The notes under the pieces are model-generated. The model was not told the DNA's origin. It saw only the letters and a program-made list of their open reading frames with translations, and did not search any database. This document shows, one piece after another, positions 1 through 8,360 of a stretch of 64,000 nt of DNA (within the stretch, counting starts at the first letter, position 1; every line of letters starts with the position of its first letter). Source of the DNA: Clostridium felsineum DSM 794 (lineage in GTDB: Bacteria; Bacillota; Clostridia; Clostridiales; Clostridiaceae); contig NZ_CP096980.1 of assembly GCF_002006355.2 (NCBI RefSeq), forward strand, positions 1,488,001-1,552,000, read 5' to 3'. Both the position numbers and the translations under genes were made by a program.

Positions 1-465
1 TATGCCAATAAAAATACTACTACGTATTGTTATAAAGTATTCATAACTGGTATTGGGAAGTGGTTGTAACTTACCAAAGAAGTCTAAGATAGTTAAAGAG
101 TTTTTTTGATGACAAGCATATATAATATCCACTCTGTTAATAGAAAGTAATTGTTCTAATATAGTACTGTGTTCAGTCCAATAATCCAAAAAACAAAGTA
201 GAAGACCTTCTTTTTTATGTTTGTATACTTCGTTTTTGAAAAATATAGTAGTCACATCTTGAAAACAGCAATCACACTGCCAATGTAATACATCAATTAG
301 ATGATCGAAGCCTCGATAAAAGGTAGCACGTCCTACTGTAGATGCTTGTTGTATATCGGTGATTGTTATTTTATCAAAAGTTTTTTTTTTCAAACAATAT
401 GATAGTCCTTGATAAATCATATTTGCTGAAGTTTTAGCACGTTTATCTTCTTTAATATGATACAT
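1..465 (-). CDS. TetR/AcrR-family transcriptional regulator (C-terminus off the window)
   Basis: An open frame of 155 codons starts at ATG 465 and runs off the left edge. An AGAAGGTG ribosome site lies 6-7 bases upstream of the start. The N-terminus has the TetR-type helix-turn-helix: a first helix (KTSANMIYQGLSYC), then KITITDIQQASTVGRATFYRGFD, where the recognition helix contains the usual T-F-Y-R. The rest fits the helical ligand-binding half, but no ligand can be inferred. The gene is divergent from the glycosyltransferase at 591 with only about 125 bp between the starts, so it may control that gene. The family call is fairly firm; the target is inference. Confidence 0.8.
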   Translation of the reverse strand, partial: MYHIKEDKRAKTSANMIYQGLSYCLKKKTFDKITITDIQQASTVGRATFYRGFDHLIDVLHWQCDCCFQDVTTIFFKNEVYKHKKEGLLLCFLDYWTEHSTILEQLLSINRVDIIYACHQKNSLTILDFFGKLQPLPNTSYEYFITIRSSIFIGI

Positions 466-590
466 TTTTACACCTTCTGTATTGTAAGTTATGGAACTAT
501 TGTATTATAACACGAAAATTGTTAAACTTGAAATGCAATGAGATTTTATGTTACAAGAGTAATTAAAATATGAAAAGGAGGAAGGATGCT

Positions 591-1907
591 ATGTCTAAAA
601 TAATGTTTGTTACTCAACCAACTATGGGACATACAAATGCTATATTAAGTATTGCAGTAAGATTAAAAGAACTTGGACATGAAGTCCTCTTCGTGATTCC
701 TAATGCAAAGAGAATTCCTAAAAAAATAATTAATAGGCTTCCTGATTATGTTAAAACTTCATTATCAATACCTGGAAAGGTAAGAGCAAATGGAATTAAT
801 TGTGTTAGTATAGATATGCCTATTAAAGTACTTTTTAAATATATGATATTGCCTTTTGCTAAGCGGTTTACAGAAACTCAGTATGCAATGAATGTATTTT
901 CAGATTGTTTATATAAATATTCTAAACTAATTGAAGGTATTGTTTTAAGAGAAAAACCAGATGTTATAGTCAATGATTTTTTCTTTTTTCCTCCATATAT
1001 AGTTGCAGAAAGGTATGATATACCATGCGTAACTATATATCACAGTGGATTGCCTTTTAGAGGAGATGGCATACCACCATTCGGAAGTGGACTTGCTATA
1101 AATGGAAATTGGGGAGTGAAGGGAAAGTTGTACGCCATTCTTTCAAGAAATACTAATAAACTAGTAACAAAGAGATATATTAGAGCTTGTAAAAAGATGG
1201 ACGTTTCAGATATTAGAAAAGTAAATTGGAGTAAACCATATTCAAAATGGCTAAATTTATTACTTACAGCAAAAGAAATTGAAGCACCAAGACAATTAAA
1301 TAATAACAATACAATTTTTGTAGGACCATGTTTCTCATGTAAAAGAATAGACATACAAGATAAGTTTCCTTTTGAAATTTTAAGTGAGGAGATTCCAAAG
1401 ATATATGTGTCACTTGGAACTGTATTTAATAATAAACCTAAGGTTTTTAAAAAAATCTTGAGTGGACTTGAAAAAGAAAATTACCAAGTTATAGTTAGTG
1501 CTGGAGGAGCTTATAATAAGCTAATAAAATACAATTTTAATAATAATATATTGATATTTAAGAGGGTTCCTCAACTTGAAATTTTAAAAAAGGTGGATAT
1601 TGTTATTAGTCATGGTGGAAATAACACAATAAATGAAACCTTGGCAGCTGGAAAACCAATTATTGTAATGCCTATAGGTGGTGAGCAGGGAGACAATGCT
1701 AGTAAAATTCAGTATTTAAATGTTGGTAAGAGAATAAATATTTCAAATTTTAGCAGTAATGAAGTATTAGAAAAAGTGAAAAGTATCTTTGCTGATTCTA
1801 TATATAAACAAAATGCTGAGAGAATTAGAAAAATAATAAGTAAAACAGATGGAGTTAGTACTTCTGTTAAATTAATAAGTTCGGTAGCTGAAAACAGAAA
1901 AATATAG
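591..1907 (+). CDS. GT1/MGT-type glycosyltransferase
   Basis: This 438-residue protein belongs to the UDP-glycosyltransferase (GT-B, family 1) superfamily, which moves a sugar from an NDP-sugar to a small acceptor such as a macrolide, lipid or sterol. The N-terminus has the acceptor-domain opening KIMFVTQPTMGHTNAI. The C-terminal donor-binding signature is clear around residues 323-365: VPQLEIL, then SHGGNNT and PIGGEQGDN. ATG 591 is preferred because AAAGGAGGA sits 8 bases upstream; the in-frame ATG at 570 overlaps that ribosome site. There is no signal peptide, so it is cytoplasmic. Its neighbours are a TetR regulator (divergent) and an ABC exporter, which suggests modification or export of a toxic or envelope compound. 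The acceptor is unknown. Confidence 0.85.
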   Translation: MSKIMFVTQPTMGHTNAILSIAVRLKELGHEVLFVIPNAKRIPKKIINRLPDYVKTSLSIPGKVRANGINCVSIDMPIKVLFKYMILPFAKRFTETQYAMNVFSDCLYKYSKLIEGIVLREKPDVIVNDFFFFPPYIVAERYDIPCVTIYHSGLPFRGDGIPPFGSGLAINGNWGVKGKLYAILSRNTNKLVTKRYIRACKKMDVSDIRKVNWSKPYSKWLNLLLTAKEIEAPRQLNNNNTIFVGPCFSCKRIDIQDKFPFEILSEEIPKIYVSLGTVFNNKPKVFKKILSGLEKENYQVIVSAGGAYNKLIKYNFNNNILIFKRVPQLEILKKVDIVISHGGNNTINETLAAGKPIIVMPIGGEQGDNASKIQYLNVGKRINISNFSSNEVLEKVKSIFADSIYKQNAERIRKIISKTDGVSTSVKLISSVAENRKI

Positions 1908-2002
1908 GACATTAAGAGTAGATTTGTCTTTACAGAAATGAAAGGGTATAATGTAAGAAAATGCATATACTTTCAAGGAAGCTGTAATTAGGAGGATACC
2001 CC

Positions 2003-2839
2003 ATGGAAAGACTGATTGAAATAAAAAATATCACCAAAAGTTTTGGTAACAAAACCATACTAAAGAATGTTAATATGACAATTAATAAGGGAGATTCAAT
2101 TGCAATAATAGGACATAATGGATCAGGCAAAAGTACTTTTTTGAAAATAATCTGCAAATTATCATCAATAAATGAAGGTGAAATAAAATATTATAAAAAA
2201 ATAAAATTTAATTATGTTCCAGAAAGGTTTCCGAAAATGCCAATTACACCGAGGCAGTATATTCTTAAAACTGGATTAATTGAGGGAATAACTAAAAATG
2301 AAATAGAGGATAAGTGCAGCGAATTATTTAGAAAGTTTTTTATGGAAAAAATGATTGATACGCCGATAAAATATCTCTCAAAAGGTTCAATACAGAAGGT
2401 AAGTGTTATACAAGCATTAATAACTAAACCGGATATTTTACTTTTAGATGAGCCTTTATCTGGACAAGATGTAGATTCTGAGAAGGTATTTATAAAGTTG
2501 ATAGATGGTTTAATTAAAGAGGGAATTACGGTTGTGATGTCCTGCCATGATAGTATATTAATTAATTCTTTGTCAAATTTAGTATATGAAGTTAAAGAAA
2601 GAAACATTGAAAAAGTAGATTATTTAAAGGCAAGCTGCAGGGAATATGATATTTTAGTTTTTAATGGAAGTTCAAATATAAAAGAAAGATATAAGGACAT
2701 AAAAAAACAAGTTGAAAAAATAGACGTTGATGAAAATAAAATTAAGTTAGTGGTTGATAAAAGCAGGAGTAATGATATATTGAAAACTATGCTTAATTAC
2801 GGTTATGAACTTAGGAGGATGTACAGTGAAGACTTTTAA
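2003..2839 (+). CDS. ABC transporter ATP-binding protein
   Basis: A 278-residue ATPase subunit. Walker A is GHNGSGKST near residue 37 and Walker B is ILLLDEP near residue 145. The signature loop reads LSKGS near residue 126 instead of LSGGQ, a degenerate form often seen in two-component exporters of the bacitracin/lantibiotic type. The last 70 residues are an accessory tail. AGGAGGA lies 8 bases before ATG 2003. The stop overlaps the start of the membrane subunit by 14 bases, so the two are translationally coupled. The substrate is not identifiable. Confidence 0.88.
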   Translation: MERLIEIKNITKSFGNKTILKNVNMTINKGDSIAIIGHNGSGKSTFLKIICKLSSINEGEIKYYKKIKFNYVPERFPKMPITPRQYILKTGLIEGITKNEIEDKCSELFRKFFMEKMIDTPIKYLSKGSIQKVSVIQALITKPDILLLDEPLSGQDVDSEKVFIKLIDGLIKEGITVVMSCHDSILINSLSNLVYEVKERNIEKVDYLKASCREYDILVFNGSSNIKERYKDIKKQVEKIDVDENKIKLVVDKSRSNDILKTMLNYGYELRRMYSEDF

Positions 2840-3554
2840 TTCTCTTTTAAGATATAATTTTATTATATACATAAAAAGTAATAAATTTATAATGCCACTC
2901 ATAGTATGGATTGCTTTCATGGGTGTTATGTATTCAATAAAGCCATTAGATATAGTATCAAGTTTTATATTTTCCATGATGTTTTTATTTGCTGTAATGC
3001 TGTGGATTAGTTTTTCGTATTTAGAAGCTTTAGATAGTGTATCAGAACAATTAGTCATATTAAAGGTTAGAAAAGAATGGATGTACTATTTAGGCAACAA
3101 TGTTTTTTTAATGCTCATAGGAGTAATAATGAGTTTTATAGGAGTTTTATGCCCTATTATAATAAATGTGGTGAATAATTTTACTTTATTTAATAGAAGA
3201 CTTACTTTAGAGGATTGTTTATCATCATTAATCTTACATATTATTTTTGCTGTTTTAGGATGTTCAGTTGGGATACTAAGTGGACCAAGATGCATTAAAA
3301 GCAGGAAATTAGCTGTAGAAATTATTGTACTGGTTGCAATAATTTCAGTAATAAAATTTCAACTAATAGAAAAAGTTAATATAATTAAGTATATTACATG
3401 GATTCTACCACCTGTATGTGATATCCAAGCATTCTTTAGTAATAAAGGTTTTTTTGATATACAAAATACTGTAAAGTCTATAATGTATGGAGTTATATAT
3501 ACATTTATTTATAATGTCATTAATATAGAACTTCTAAAAAGAAAGCGATTTTAG
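2826..3554 (+). CDS. ABC transporter membrane protein (exporter permease)
   Basis: A 242-residue hydrophobic protein with about six predicted membrane segments, for example around FIMPLIVWIAFMG, FMLLIGVIMSFIGVL and IIVLVAIISVIKF. It is the membrane partner of the overlapping ATPase gene. The start is taken as GTG 2826, because AGGAGG lies 8-9 bases upstream inside the ATPase gene; an in-frame ATG at 2805 would put that ribosome site inside the coding region. An intrinsic terminator follows at 3565. No sequence signature gives the substrate. Confidence 0.75.
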   Translation: MKTFNSLLRYNFIIYIKSNKFIMPLIVWIAFMGVMYSIKPLDIVSSFIFSMMFLFAVMLWISFSYLEALDSVSEQLVILKVRKEWMYYLGNNVFLMLIGVIMSFIGVLCPIIINVVNNFTLFNRRLTLEDCLSSLILHIIFAVLGCSVGILSGPRCIKSRKLAVEIIVLVAIISVIKFQLIEKVNIIKYITWILPPVCDIQAFFSNKGFFDIQNTVKSIMYGVIYTFIYNVINIELLKRKRF

Positions 3555-3564
3555 GAGTTAAATA

Positions 3565-3596
3565 AAGTGCCTATAGATTTTTTATAGGCACTTTTA
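3565..3596 (+). terminator. intrinsic terminator after the ABC transporter
   Basis: Hairpin AAGTGCCTATA / TATAGGCACTT followed by T residues, 11 bases after the permease stop. It closes the ABC operon and also faces the convergent dehydrogenase gene. Confidence 0.85.
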
Positions 3597-3617
3597 AAAT
3601 TAGCCAAGTACCAGCTA

Positions 3618-4598
3618 TTATATACTTGTAGGGCAATCACCTTTTTTTACAAAATCATGAATTGCCTCAATTGAGCATTTTACCATATTTTCTACTGCGG
3701 TATCAGTATAAAAAGCCATGTGTTGTGTAAGAATTACATTTGGAAATTGACGAAGATATGCAATCTTTTGATTACTAATAATATCACTTCTTTTATCTTC
3801 GTGATAAAGTCCGTCTTCGCCTTCTATAACATCTAAACCTAAAGCACCTATTTTTTTTGATTCAACGCCGTAAATGAGAGCGTTAATATCCATAAGTTCT
3901 CCTCTAGCACAATTTATCAGGACAACATTATCCTTCATTTTATTAATTTTTTCATCGTTAATTAAATGATATGTACTTTCCAAAAGTGGTGTATGTAGTG
4001 AAATAATATCTGAGGAAGTTATAAGTGTGTCTAAATCCGTATAGGTAGCATATTTTTTGGTTTCATCATTTTCATATTTATCGCAAGCAAGTATTTTGCA
4101 GCCAAAGCCAAAAAGATTCTTTATCACACATTGACCAATCTTGCCTGTACCTATAATGCCTACAGTTAAAGAATTAAGTTCACGCCCCTTGAGCCCACTT
4201 AATGAATAATCATTTACTTGTCCACGCCACATTGCTTGTTTGTAATTTCTTAAGGACATTAATATAAGCATTACGGTATGCTCAGCAACACCTGTAGGTG
4301 GATAATTCGAATTGGCTACTTTTAATCCAATTTTATGAGCATGTTCTATATCTATATGATTAAAGCCAACAGTTCTTGTAGAGCAGAAGTTAACCTTTGA
4401 TGCCTTTAAGTTATCTTCTATATCAGCAGTTAAATGGCTTTTACCTAAGATAGATACGCCATCATAGCCATTTGCCATTGGCAGAGTTTCGAAATTTAAA
4501 GGAGCCTCAGTTAAGGTGATTTCACAGTTGTATTTATCAGCATATTTTTTAAAATATAATTCTTCATCCTCACGTACTTCAAATGCTAAAATTTTCAT
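3618..4598 (-). CDS. D-2-hydroxyacid dehydrogenase (D-lactate dehydrogenase/VanH type)
   Basis: A 326-residue NAD-dependent D-isomer-specific 2-hydroxyacid dehydrogenase, most like D-lactate dehydrogenases; it would reduce pyruvate or another 2-oxoacid in the cytoplasm. The Rossmann motif is GIIGTGKIG near residue 150. The family's catalytic residues are visible: Arg in NCARGE (about 232), Glu in VIEGEDG (about 260) and His in LTQHMAFYT (about 293). GGAGGATATT precedes ATG 4598. It is divergent from a LysR regulator, the classic layout for a regulated dehydrogenase. D-lactate as product is likely, but related 2-oxoacids cannot be excluded. Confidence 0.85.
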   Translation of the reverse strand: MKILAFEVREDEELYFKKYADKYNCEITLTEAPLNFETLPMANGYDGVSILGKSHLTADIEDNLKASKVNFCSTRTVGFNHIDIEHAHKIGLKVANSNYPPTGVAEHTVMLILMSLRNYKQAMWRGQVNDYSLSGLKGRELNSLTVGIIGTGKIGQCVIKNLFGFGCKILACDKYENDETKKYATYTDLDTLITSSDIISLHTPLLESTYHLINDEKINKMKDNVVLINCARGELMDINALIYGVESKKIGALGLDVIEGEDGLYHEDKRSDIISNQKIAYLRQFPNVILTQHMAFYTDTAVENMVKCSIEAIHDFVKKGDCPTSI

Positions 4599-4676
4599 AA
4601 TATCCTCCGGGTATCTGTATTAATTTATTAAAAGCATAGCAAATAATACGATAAGTTGCTAATATCAATTTTTAGA

Positions 4677-4700
4677 GTTATAATAACTTAAAGTTATAAC
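4677..4700. promoter_or_regulatory. inverted repeat in the dehydrogenase/LysR divergent promoter
   Basis: GTTATAA and TTATAAC are separated by 10 bases, 24 bases before the LysR start. LysR regulators commonly bind interrupted dyads of this kind in their divergent promoter, so this is the best candidate autoregulatory site. Assignment by position only. Confidence 0.45.
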
Positions 4701-4723
4701 AAATATATAATGAGGAAATAAAT

Positions 4724-5563
4724 ATGAACATTAGGCAATTAGAATACTTTGTAACTTTATCAGAAACCCTAAGCTTTACAAAAACAGCACAGAAATTTTT
4801 TATATCACAAACAGCAATAACAAAGCAAATAAAATTATTGGAAAGTACTCTGGATACTAAACTATTTAATAGAGATAAACATTATGTAGAGTTAACACCA
4901 GCTGGAAGTGTTTTCTTGGTGGAAGCAAAAGCTATTCTTCGTAAAATTGAAGAAGCAACAGAAAGAGTCCATCTAACTACTATAGGATTTGTTGGATTAC
5001 TTCGTATTGGTTTTATAAAAGGGTATGAAAAAACATGTTTTACTGATTTGATTTTTAAGATATATAATAAATACCCTAATATATCTATTGATTTTTTTAG
5101 GGGAACAGAAGAGGAATTATATGATAAAGTTTTAAATTCTGAATTGGATATAATATTTAATAATTTTAAAAAAGAAAGTATGGAAGTAGGACTGGAAAAG
5201 AAATTAGTGGGGGAATACCCACTAAAGGTTGTTGTTCATCCAACACATATTTTGGCCACAAAAAAATCAGTATGCTTTGAAGAACTTAGAGGAGAAACAA
5301 TCTTTAAATATAGTGATGGCGAAGATATGGAGGTTATTCTTTTAATGGTATCTGCAAATATGGGTGTTGCTATTATGCCTTCGTATTGTGTAAGATACTT
5401 AAATCAATCTCAGCATATTATGATAATAGAATTAAAGGATAGTGATGCTTATGTTAATATTGGAGCAATATGGAATAGAAAAAATAATAATCCAGCCTTA
5501 TTAAGAATGCTTAAAATTATTGAAGAAGATAAAATTTCTCTTAAAAAAATGCATGAATTATGA
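4724..5563 (+). CDS. LysR-family transcriptional regulator, short effector domain
   Basis: A 279-residue LysR-type regulator. The N-terminal winged HTH is typical: MNIRQLEYFVTL, then FTKTAQKFFISQTAITKQIKLLE. The C-terminal periplasmic-binding-like domain is recognisable by LLMVSANMGVAIMPS. The stretch between ETIFKYSDG and EVILLMVS is about 25-35 residues shorter than usual for the family, suggesting an in-frame deletion in the effector domain. A GAGG ribosome site precedes ATG 4724. The divergent D-hydroxyacid dehydrogenase is the likely target. Whether the short effector domain still senses a ligand is unknown. Confidence 0.85.
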   Translation: MNIRQLEYFVTLSETLSFTKTAQKFFISQTAITKQIKLLESTLDTKLFNRDKHYVELTPAGSVFLVEAKAILRKIEEATERVHLTTIGFVGLLRIGFIKGYEKTCFTDLIFKIYNKYPNISIDFFRGTEEELYDKVLNSELDIIFNNFKKESMEVGLEKKLVGEYPLKVVVHPTHILATKKSVCFEELRGETIFKYSDGEDMEVILLMVSANMGVAIMPSYCVRYLNQSQHIMIIELKDSDAYVNIGAIWNRKNNNPALLRMLKIIEEDKISLKKMHEL

Positions 5564-5577
5564 TCATGCATTTTTTT
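5543..5577. terminator. bidirectional terminator between lysR and amidase
   Basis: A perfect stem (AAAAAAATGCATGA / TCATGCATTTTTTT, extended by AAGAGA outward) with a 7-base loop overlaps the LysR stop. It has A and T tracts on both sides, so it can serve both convergent genes. Confidence 0.85.
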
Positions 5578-5589
5578 AAGAGAAATATA

Positions 5590-6126
5590 TTATATAATGA
5601 TTTTTACATAATGATATTTAAAAACAGGCCAAGATTTTTTATATGGAATATTTACAGCTTCATAAGAGTGTTGACTAATAAGTGGCTGTCCTAATAAAAA
5701 CCCAGTTACAATGCTTGAATGAAATATAACACCAGCTTTATTTTGAAAAAATATTAAATCTCCAAGTTCTAAGTCTTTTGCAGCAGTAGTTTCTATACCC
5801 TTTGCATAGGGAAGATTTTTTTCGTGATTTATTCTTAGGTAATAGTATAGAGAATGTGCAACGGTCCAACTTATAGACCAAGTATCATAGGCTTTATTTG
5901 CAGCATGTTTATACCACCACGGGCGAAAACTATTGAAATTCATAGGAGCGTTTCCAGCTAGTAAACATTGAGAAACAAAATTTGAGCAGTCTCCACTGGT
6001 ATCATTTATCAATTTAAAGTACCTATAGTTGGGATTAGGATTTAAGGCATAGGTAAGTGCATAATTAACAGAAGCGCTTCTTAAATATTTATTTGGCTGT
6101 CTTTTTAGGTTTGTTATATAGTACAT
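5590..6126 (-). CDS. amidase-domain (Amidase_6-like) putative cysteine hydrolase
   Basis: A 178-residue protein resembling the Amidase_6 family of NlpC/P60-like cysteine amidases. The active-site region is DTSGDCSNFVSQCLLAGNAP (Cys near residue 47). A histidine region follows (FHSSIVTG, later ISQHSYEAVNIPY), and LELGDLIFFQ resembles the typical GD(L)I(F/V)F strand before the catalytic His. There is no signal peptide, as is common for clostridial stand-alone members. The natural substrate is unknown; peptide or wall amide bonds are the family expectation. Confidence 0.7.
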   Translation of the reverse strand: MYYITNLKRQPNKYLRSASVNYALTYALNPNPNYRYFKLINDTSGDCSNFVSQCLLAGNAPMNFNSFRPWWYKHAANKAYDTWSISWTVAHSLYYYLRINHEKNLPYAKGIETTAAKDLELGDLIFFQNKAGVIFHSSIVTGFLLGQPLISQHSYEAVNIPYKKSWPVFKYHYVKIII

Positions 6127-6209
6127 AAGGTATTCCTTAAAAGTATTATCAATTATTATATTATGAAATAGGTAAATGAGAAGTTCAAAATAAAGTTAGA
6201 TTATATAAG

Positions 6210-6246
6210 TAAAATAAGGGTACTTTAGAAAGTCCCCTTATTTTAA
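6210..6246 (-). terminator. terminator after the pheromone gene
   Basis: Stem AAAATAAGGG / CCCTTATTTT with T-rich flanks on both sides. It lies about 30 bases past the stop of the peptide gene on the minus strand. Confidence 0.75.
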
Positions 6247-6274
6247 GTGTTATTTTTGATAACGTTTACTTGAA

Positions 6275-6388
6275 CTACCAAGGCATATAAGGTATGCTTG
6301 ATAGCAAACAAAAATTATTTGCTAAAAGTATACCTAGAGATGCAATTCCTAAAACTAAAGTTGATAATAAAATACATTTTTTAAGCAT
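6275..6388 (-). CDS. putative RRNPP-system pheromone precursor (37 aa)
   Basis: A small gene 16 bases downstream of the HTH-TPR regulator's stop, with its own strong AAAGGAGTGG ribosome site before ATG 6388. The peptide begins with a positively charged N-terminus and a hydrophobic core (MLKKCILLSTLVLGIASLGI) that looks like an export signal. It ends in a short tail, CLLSSIPYMPW. This is the standard layout of Phr/PapR-type precursors: export, cleavage, then re-import of the C-terminal few residues, which bind the TPR receptor. The likely mature signal is within SSIPYMPW, by inference. A longer in-frame start exists at 6457 but would overlap the receptor gene and lacks a good ribosome site. 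C. acetobutylicum is known (from memory) to carry several such RRNPP systems. Confidence 0.75.
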   Translation of the reverse strand: MLKKCILLSTLVLGIASLGILLANNFCLLSSIPYMPW

Positions 6389-6404
6389 TATGTCTCCACT
6401 CCTT

Positions 6405-7709
6405 TCATTGGAATTTTTTTGTGAAGTTGTGAATTTGTCTAAGAGCTTGAATGTCATTTATATCTAAAAAATAATCTATTAATTTGTTTTTAATAGAATT
6501 ATTTGGTTTATTATTTTTGGCAGATAGTATGAAAAATTCATTCATAATATCATAAATTTTATCTTTATGATTTGAGCTTATATATATGTTAACTAATTCA
6601 CATAAAATATCTGGTTCTAAGTGAAAACGTATGGTATTTTTTGTGTATTTTAATGCGCCCAAGAAATATTCCTCAGCTTTTTCTATAAGATTTATTTCTT
6701 TATAAATCTTACCGATTTCGAAATATATCTCTGGTAGATAGAGAAAATTTTCATCTAAATGAGATTTATATTCTACTATAGAATTTAAAATTTCCCTTAC
6801 TTTATCAAAATTATTAATAGAGATATATACGTCACAGATATTAAGAAGTATGATTATGTATTTTTTGTAATTGTCCTTACCTACAATTTCTAGTATCTTA
6901 TAAAGTAATTTCAAGCTTTTATCATATTCTTTTAGTTCATGAAGGCAAACAGCTTTTTGTAGAATAACTTCATAATATTTATCAGTATGTACCTTTTTTA
7001 ATTGTTTTTCAATGCTAACAAATCTTTTTAGTGCTATGTCAAATTTATTTAATTTCATATAACATAAGGCACTATTATAAACAAAAATATATTGATAATC
7101 CTCTTTCATGTTTTTAAACTGGTTTAACGCAAAGTCACAGCATTTTATATCATCCTCGTATCTACCCATATAAAAGTATACAGTTGATAGTTTTCTTAAA
7201 ATTGATATTATATGATGATTAGGTTTAGTTGTACTTATTAAAGCTTTTGCTTTTTCGTAGTATATTGAACTATTATAAAGGTCATTTGTGTTGCAAAAAA
7301 AATCTCCAGCTAGCTCAAATATTGCAAGCTTTTTATCTTTTAAATCCCAATTAACTAAAAATTCTTCAGCTTCAAATAATTTTGAAGTAAATATTGCATC
7401 TTTATAAATACTTAAATCTTTAAGTTCTTTTATATATTTATCAAGTATTTTTATAGCTTGTGATTTTTCATTTTCTAGAAGATAGTCTAAATTTATATCT
7501 ATGTCTATTTTGTTCTTTTTTGATATTAATTTTAGGTTTTTTAATATTACATTAGCTACGCTAACTGTTAGATTAGCTTTGTTATGTTCTATTTGACTTA
7601 TTAGATTTCTAGTTATTTCATTTCCTACTATATCATCTTGACTTAGGTTATATTTTTTTCTTAAGTTTTTCAATTTATCTCCAACTGATAGTATCTCGAA
7701 ACCTTCCAT
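6405..7709 (-). CDS. RRNPP-type quorum-sensing regulator (HTH + TPR)
   Basis: A 434-residue cytoplasmic regulator. An N-terminal Xre-like HTH spans about residues 8-65 (VGDKLKNLRKKYNLSQDDI, then ISQIEHNKANLT). It is followed by a long helical array of TPR-like repeats, for example YNSSIYYEKAKAL, YEDDIKCCDFALNQF and IEKAEEYFLGALKYT. This architecture defines RRNPP receptors (Rap, NprR, PlcR, PrgX), which bind a re-imported peptide. ATG 7709 is chosen because GAGGAGA lies 5-8 bases upstream; TTG 7724 would overlap that site. The pheromone gene lies 16 bases downstream. The ICE-borne regulator at 44806 is a clear paralogue. Autoregulation is suggested by the palindrome at 7736-7769. Confidence 0.88.
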   Translation of the reverse strand: MEGFEILSVGDKLKNLRKKYNLSQDDIVGNEITRNLISQIEHNKANLTVSVANVILKNLKLISKKNKIDIDINLDYLLENEKSQAIKILDKYIKELKDLSIYKDAIFTSKLFEAEEFLVNWDLKDKKLAIFELAGDFFCNTNDLYNSSIYYEKAKALISTTKPNHHIISILRKLSTVYFYMGRYEDDIKCCDFALNQFKNMKEDYQYIFVYNSALCYMKLNKFDIALKRFVSIEKQLKKVHTDKYYEVILQKAVCLHELKEYDKSLKLLYKILEIVGKDNYKKYIIILLNICDVYISINNFDKVREILNSIVEYKSHLDENFLYLPEIYFEIGKIYKEINLIEKAEEYFLGALKYTKNTIRFHLEPDILCELVNIYISSNHKDKIYDIMNEFFILSAKNNKPNNSIKNKLIDYFLDINDIQALRQIHNFTKKFQ

Positions 7710-7735
7710 AACAATTCTCCTCAAGGTAAAGTATT

Positions 7736-7769
7736 ATATTAACCAATTATACCACTAATTGGTTAATAT
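7736..7769. promoter_or_regulatory. 14-bp perfect palindrome, candidate operator of the RRNPP regulator
   Basis: Arms ATATTAACCAATTA (7736-7749) and TAATTGGTTAATAT (7756-7769) are perfect, with a 6-base spacer. The site lies 27 bases upstream of the regulator's start codon. The size and position fit a dimeric HTH protein, most simply the regulator itself. Confidence 0.65.
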
Positions 7770-7806
7770 GTAAATAATGTCTGGGATTCAGTAAGAAGTT
7801 AAAATC

Positions 7807-7846
7807 TTTGTTAAAAAAATAATAACACTGTTTGATTTTTAACAAA
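7807..7846. promoter_or_regulatory. inverted repeat in the regulator/small-ORF intergenic region
   Basis: TTTGTTAAAAA (7807-7817) and TTTTTAACAAA (7836-7846) form perfect 11-bp arms 18 bases apart. The repeat lies between the RRNPP palindrome and the motif array of the small ORF. It could be an operator, or an end for divergent transcripts. Confidence 0.4.
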
Positions 7847-7850
7847 CTAT

Positions 7851-7980
7851 TATAGACGTTTTCATAAACGATTTCAATACTTTAAAATAAATATTAACAA
7901 TTTATATTTATAATAGTAACAGTTTGTTAACAATTTAAAACGATTTCCATTTTGCATTATTTAAAAAAAACGTATATGAT
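7851..7980 (+). promoter_or_regulatory. promoter module 1 with three ACGNTTTC motifs
   Basis: ACGTTTTCA at 7856, ACGATTTCA at 7868 and ACGATTTCC at 7940 lie in the same orientation. AAACGATTTC is repeated exactly 72 bp apart (7866 and 7938). A -35 TTGCAT (7952-7957), a 17-bp spacer and a -10 TATGAT (7975-7980) follow, so the proximal motif ends 4 bases before the -35 box. The motif core resembles a catabolite-responsive element (AARCGNWWWCA) but lacks its leading TG. The layout is copied in module 2 at 8361. Confidence 0.6.
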
Positions 7981-8036
7981 AAATGTGTAAGGAAAATTAA
8001 TGAATAAAAAATAAAAACTAGCAGGAGGTAATTTTT

Positions 8037-8177
8037 ATGAAAAAAATAGTAGAAGCTTTAAAAAATAGTGTGATGATGTTAGGATTCTTTCTTGATCCAG
8101 AATTGGTGAGATATGCCAATATAAATGAAATAGTAAAAAACAATTATAAAGATATAGATATAAAAAAGGTTGCATAG
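8037..8177 (+). CDS. small protein, 46 aa, paralogue of the gene at 8529
   Basis: I do not recognise this gene. It has a strong GCAGGAGGT ribosome site 7 bases before ATG 8037, a promoter upstream and a terminator at 8293. The peptide starts MKKIVEALKNS, has a short apolar centre MMLGFFLDPEL, and ends basic (KDIDIKKVA). Together with the 50-residue product at 8529 it shares MKK(I/L), then a G-x-F-x-D-x-x-L core and a lysine-rich end. It is divergent from the RRNPP regulator, so a quorum-sensing target or secreted signal is possible; neither is shown. Confidence 0.7.
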   Translation: MKKIVEALKNSVMMLGFFLDPELVRYANINEIVKNNYKDIDIKKVA

Positions 8178-8360
8178 GTTTTTTGAATAAAAACTGTGCA
8201 AATTCTATCTAAAGAAAAAATTAAATATAAAAGTTTGTGAGGATAGTTTGGAAAATGATAAAATTTTATTTTCATAAAATATTTGTAAATTCAAAAATAG
8301 TGTATGTTTTTTAACTTTAAGGTTAATATGCATACACTATTTTTAATTTGAGAAAATAAT
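8178..8360. other. spacer between the twin small-ORF modules
   Basis: AT-rich, with no open frame that has a ribosome site. It holds the terminator at 8293 and the start of the second promoter module. Confidence 0.5.
8293..8344 (+). terminator. terminator after small ORF 1
   Basis: Perfect 14-bp stem AAAAATAGTGTATG / CATACACTATTTTT with a 24-base loop that can form an inner TTAAC/GTTAA pairing. Confidence 0.75.

Noticed and set aside
6389..6457. Longer N-terminus for the pheromone precursor
   Set aside because: It would overlap the regulator and break the signal-like N-terminus; AAAGGAGTGG directly before ATG 6388 decides the start.
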